Below, one piece after another: positions 4,607 to 7,244 of a stretch of DNA of 7,244 nucleotides; positions within the stretch are counted from its first letter, which is position 1, and every line of letters begins with the position of its first letter. The translations under genes and the position numbers were made by a program. The notes under the pieces were generated by a model that was given only the letters and a program-made list of their open reading frames with translations, searched no databases and was not told the DNA's origin. The stretch is from Patescibacteria group bacterium (GTDB lineage Bacteria; Patescibacteriota; Patescibacteriia; Veblenbacterales; UBA10138). The stretch covers positions 1 to 7,244 of the forward strand of contig DOPF01000043.1 of assembly GCA_003512705.1 (NCBI GenBank). The letters run 5' to 3'.

Positions 4607-5491
4607 TTACAATTGAAATTTCCTTAAAATTGTTGATTTTCCATGCTCCGAATTGTTACTTTTAGGATAAAGTACCACTTCTGCCAAACTTTCCTCTCCT
4701 GCTGCCATAGTATCCAACGGTTTTATTTCTAATAGCTGTCCATTTTCTAAATTTTTCTTGGTGTTAAGGGATTTCTTCATAAACTTTACCGGCACCTCCT
4801 CGTGTGTTAAACAGATTATTCTTAAAATTTTATCTTTAAGCTTAACTTGGGTATCCTTATCAAGCCATTTATAAATATTCGTCATGTGTCTTAAAAACGT
4901 TTCAAATCTCAAATTTATTTGATCATAATCTTCTGTAAATATATCTGTGACTTCTTTTCCTAATGCCGCGGCTATATCGACATGTGCCTCGTCGGGCGGC
5001 TTTGAAATATTTTCCTTACTGGTCTGCCTATACTTTTGATCCGCCTCAGCCCACGGCTTCACTGTCTTTTTGTCCCTGTGTTCCATTTGACCTAGGTTTT
5101 CCATCTCTTTTATTCGTCGATTCTGGGATAAAAAATTTACACCCACACCTTTTAACGTTTTTTCTAAAACCATGGCGGACGAGTGTGCGCGAAAATTTGG
5201 ACTGGTTACTAATATAACTAACTCTTTTTCTTTATCAATTAACGTCGCGAGTTGCTCTGCGGTTTCAAGAATTTGCTTAATCCCTTTTTGATTAAGATCA
5301 AGATGCTCTTCGTCAAGTTTAAATTCTGGATCAGAAGGATCTAGTCGAAAACTTTCGTCAATTAATTCTTTATAGTCAGATGATCCATGTCTTATTACAT
5401 CTACTATCGGAACAGATAAATGACGTTCTCGCTCCTTAGCTACCTCAGAACCGATAATTTTATTTTCATAATAAGCACCGCCTTCTTTCAT
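4607..5491 (-). CDS. Histidine-phosphatase-superfamily protein (phosphoglycerate-mutase-like)
   Basis: The superfamily motifs appear in order. The nucleophile motif is RHG at residues 34-36 (VIRHGSSDY, H35). SPNFRAHSSA at about 97-106 contributes R101 in the usual SP..R..T/S position. An acidic stretch IKEMENLG (127-134) supplies the general acid. The second histidine is H230 in CLTHEE. Such enzymes transfer or remove phosphate through a phosphohistidine; the substrate cannot be read from sequence. At 294 residues it is longer than the usual about 200, with an added insert at about 140-190 and a C-terminal tail. The start ATG overlaps the stop of the upstream kinase gene as ATGA, so the two are translationally coupled and probably act in one process. 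Probably cytoplasmic; no signal peptide or membrane helix. It is the last gene of the operon. Confidence 0.87.
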   Translation of the reverse strand: MKEGGAYYENKIIGSEVAKERERHLSVPIVDVIRHGSSDYKELIDESFRLDPSDPEFKLDEEHLDLNQKGIKQILETAEQLATLIDKEKELVILVTSPNFRAHSSAMVLEKTLKGVGVNFLSQNRRIKEMENLGQMEHRDKKTVKPWAEADQKYRQTSKENISKPPDEAHVDIAAALGKEVTDIFTEDYDQINLRFETFLRHMTNIYKWLDKDTQVKLKDKILRIICLTHEEVPVKFMKKSLNTKKNLENGQLLEIKPLDTMAAGEESLAEVVLYPKSNNSEHGKSTILRKFQL

Positions 5492-6393
5492 AAACTATAT
5501 TTGCTTAAAAAAGGATAAAATTCTTTGTGCAGCATTTTTAGGTATGATAGGGGAATAATTCTTTTATGATACTTATAATAATCAAGAAAAATATGGCTGG
5601 CTACAGCATGGACAAGAGCCTGCCTGAAAAATTTTTTTTCCATACTAGTTAACTTACGAATTTTTTGGTATGACTTAAAAAAGTCGTTTAGCAAACCCGC
5701 GTTTAATTTCCCTTTTTTAATACAAAACCAGGTTATGGTTTTTCCAATATCGATTATATAAGGGCCAATATAACCATTGTCAAAATCCAAAACTCCAACC
5801 AACTTATTATTTTTTATCAAAATATTTTCCGGCTTAATATCAACATGAATGGGGCCAGTTGGTATCTGTTTTGGTAACTTAATATTTAACAATATGTTGG
5901 TAATTTTTCCGTAAGGGACGACAAACTCTTTAGGAATCTTTGATTGCAAAATTTTCCTAAATGTTTCGATTTTTATTTCAGGAAAATTATAGGTGTATGG
6001 CTCTCTATTTATTTTAGATTTAAAACTATTTCCTAATCTATGAAACTTGGCTTGAAATACCCCTAGCTGTTTAACTAAAGCTGGGGTTATCCTCTTTGGT
6101 AGTTGCCCGTCAATAAACTTATAAACAATATATGGCCGCCCCTTATAAAGAGAAATGAATTTTCCCCAACCATAATTCATTAATTTAATTACCGGCAATT
6201 TTTTTAAATGCCGCAATAAACCAACTTCAAACATTAATTGTTTTCTAGTACGAACAGAAATACGTACCACAAACACCCCCTTAGTGGTTCGTAAGTAATA
6301 TTTCTCATTTATTAAGCCTAGCCTAAATTTTGACCAAGATTTTATTTTACCTAAGTTGTATTTTTCACATACTTGCTGTAAAAATGCATGCAT
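5488..6393 (-). CDS. APH/homoserine-kinase-like phosphotransferase
   Basis: This is a protein-kinase-fold small-molecule kinase. The N-lobe has FVVRIS (residues 41-46) at the nucleotide-binding strand and a helix glutamate around E56 (FEVGLLRHL). The hinge is PYIVYKFIDG (87-96). The catalytic loop HVDIKPENIL (183-192) supplies D185 and N190, and the metal-binding LDFDNG (202-207) supplies D203 and D205. The length of 301 residues fits the APH family, which includes aminoglycoside, choline and homoserine kinases. The acceptor cannot be assigned, and drug resistance should not be assumed: CPR genomes carry many such housekeeping-type paralogues. The protein is very lysine-rich, and sampled lines of the gene are about 25-38% GC, below pepA. 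It starts 9 nt after the DUF1653 stop and overlaps the phosphatase start by 4 nt. Confidence 0.87.
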   Translation of the reverse strand: MHAFLQQVCEKYNLGKIKSWSKFRLGLINEKYYLRTTKGVFVVRISVRTRKQLMFEVGLLRHLKKLPVIKLMNYGWGKFISLYKGRPYIVYKFIDGQLPKRITPALVKQLGVFQAKFHRLGNSFKSKINREPYTYNFPEIKIETFRKILQSKIPKEFVVPYGKITNILLNIKLPKQIPTGPIHVDIKPENILIKNNKLVGVLDFDNGYIGPYIIDIGKTITWFCIKKGKLNAGLLNDFFKSYQKIRKLTSMEKKFFRQALVHAVASHIFLDYYKYHKRIIPLSYLKMLHKEFYPFLSKYSL

Positions 6394-6402
6394 GATAATT
6401 GT

Positions 6403-6613
6403 TTATTCAACAAATTTAAACCGCGGTACTTCCTTACCTTCCACTATAACACTTTCACAAAACATTTTCTTTGGCCTAACCCACAAACCGTGTTCACCGT
6501 ACCGGGCACGATAAACTACCAAATCTTCTTCGGTTTCACTGTGCTTGGCCACGCCAATAACTTCATAAAAATTTACCTTTATAATGTTGATACTTTCCTA
6601 ATTTAATTTCCAT
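6403..6613 (-). pseudogene. DUF1653 protein gene with a single-base frameshift
   Basis: Translation from the ATG at 6613 gives MEIKLGKYQHYKGKFL and then TGA (6565-6563). Dropping one T from the five-T run at 6571-6567 restores KGKFYEVIGVAKHSE, then VVYRARYGEHGLWVRP and a C-terminus ending VPRFKFVE with TAA at 6405-6403. This is the complete, strongly conserved DUF1653 domain (consensus KYKHYKG.YEVIGVA.HSET...VVYRALYGE..LWVRP) of about 70 residues. The family's function is unknown. The gene sits 19 nt after the CYTH stop and 9 nt before the kinase ATG, so it is in the operon. The rest of the frame is undamaged, so this is a fresh mutation, a sequencing or assembly error in a homopolymer, or, less likely, programmed frameshifting. 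Confidence 0.87.
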
Positions 6614-6632
6614 ACATCAAACTACTAACTAC

Positions 6633-7196
6633 TTATTTAGGTGGATTAGCAAATGTAATTTCTGGAGTATCGTGATTAATTTTATCAATATTAATACCTA
6701 ATTCGCTTAAATATATTTTTCCAACTCCACCAAATACTGCCTTACCCCACTCAAAACCAAGGTCTTCCGCTGCTGCCCGGACTTCTTGTTCATTTGGGCC
6801 TTCAATTTCTATGAAAGGATTAAGCCCCGGCCAAGTATCGATTGAAAACTCAATTTTACCTAACTGCCAAATCTCACGTGTAGTTTCCTGATACGCCTTA
6901 CGCTGTACGCCAATCGCTTCTAAAAATTCACATCCTTTATTAAAGTCACTAATCACTATTTGACATTCTTTTTGGTCGGTAATTTTGTCACCAGCTTCTA
7001 CTTTTAAACTCATGGTAATTTTATCTCCTTCATCGCGCACCCGAAGCCAACCGCCCTTAATGCCAAGTGGCGTATCAAAAGTTACTCGGCGCATTAAAAA
7101 TTCTGGCTTAACTAAAACCGCTCCGATATTTTTTAGCTTGCTGCGGACATCATCTTTATCTATATTAGTAAATTTTGCCTCAAATTCTATTTGCAT
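6633..7196 (-). CDS. CYTH-domain protein (CyaB / thiamine-triphosphatase-like)
   Basis: The diagnostic ExExK motif is at the extreme N-terminus: E4, E6 and K8 in IEFEAKF. Further charged positions of the CYTH tunnel follow: WLRVRDEG with R52 and R54, K65 in MSLKVE, R107 in TTREIW, E116 and D120 in KIEFSID, and E130 and E132 in FIEIEGP. The 187 residues span one full domain. CYTH enzymes bind triphosphates with divalent metal; members hydrolyse thiamine triphosphate or inorganic triphosphate or make cAMP. LGFEWGK near residue 146 resembles class IV cyclase/CyaB-like proteins, but the reaction cannot be assigned. The start at 7196 is fixed by the motif position. It is the first gene visible in the operon; what lies beyond the right edge is unknown. 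Confidence 0.92.
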   Translation of the reverse strand: MQIEFEAKFTNIDKDDVRSKLKNIGAVLVKPEFLMRRVTFDTPLGIKGGWLRVRDEGDKITMSLKVEAGDKITDQKECQIVISDFNKGCEFLEAIGVQRKAYQETTREIWQLGKIEFSIDTWPGLNPFIEIEGPNEQEVRAAAEDLGFEWGKAVFGGVGKIYLSELGINIDKINHDTPEITFANPPK

Positions 7197-7213
7197 AAAC
7201 TGCCTAGTTGCAT
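7187..7213 (-). promoter_or_regulatory. Short upstream ORF overlapping the CYTH start
   Basis: Eight codons from an ATG at 7213 (MQLGSLCK, stop TAG at 7189-7187) end 10 nt inside the CYTH gene in another frame. This ATG has a better Shine-Dalgarno (AGGGG, 4-nt gap) than the CYTH ATG itself. It could be a coupling leader, or the AGGGG may simply be chance. Not enough upstream sequence is present to judge the promoter. Confidence 0.2.
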
Positions 7214-7244
7214 TTTACCCCTAATACCACTTTAAAGCGGAAAT

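Noticed and set aside
6388..6606. Plus-strand 72-codon frame between the kinase and CYTH genes
   Set aside because: It is antisense to the frameshifted DUF1653 gene, which explains the sequence completely.

Overview
The window reads as a piece of a small Candidatus Patescibacteria (CPR) chromosome, probably Parcubacteria-like. Three things point there: a 23S rRNA gene swollen by insertions, a T4SS-pilin-type small membrane protein (the two-helix kind with an AAGNEE motif that is abundant in CPR genomes), and short AT-rich palindromic repeats between and inside genes. The lineage is inferred from these traits; no phylogenetic test was possible. Every recognisable gene is on the minus strand, so genes are read from right to left.

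Right end to 4331: a probable four-gene operon. It runs from a CYTH-domain triphosphate-binding protein (6633-7196) to a DUF1653 gene broken by one extra base in a T-run (6403-6613), an APH/homoserine-kinase-like small-molecule kinase (5488-6393) and a histidine-phosphatase-superfamily protein (4607-5491). The last two overlap by ATGA. The operon appears to end at a strong hairpin terminator (4331-4361) after an unusually long, structured 3' segment of about 245 nt.

3717-4330: no convincing protein gene, but the most interesting stretch. Two divergent sigma70-type promoters sit back to back at 4006-4081 inside an imperfect inverted repeat. The leftward one should produce a GC-rich RNA of about 280 nt ending at a strong terminator (3717-3756). 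Several of its stems use G.U pairs that form only in the minus-strand RNA, so it looks like a genuine structured ncRNA that I cannot assign to a known family. The rightward promoter would make an unknown transcript carrying at most a 25-codon ORF.

1692-3704: a three-hairpin palindromic repeat (3618-3704), then leucyl aminopeptidase pepA (2071-3555). Four bases further on is a pilin gene split by an in-frame stop-containing palindromic insertion of about 76 bp between its signal peptide and its first membrane helix.

1186-1691: a promoter with an operator-like dyad, a short RNA of about 157 nt ending in a terminator with mutually exclusive hairpins, a GC-rich inverted repeat, a perfect DnaA box and two candidate rRNA promoters. 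1-1185: the 5' part of 23S rRNA, running off the left end. It has no 16S or tRNA upstream, so the rRNA genes appear unlinked. It carries at least three expansion segments, two built from intergenic-type repeat sequence.
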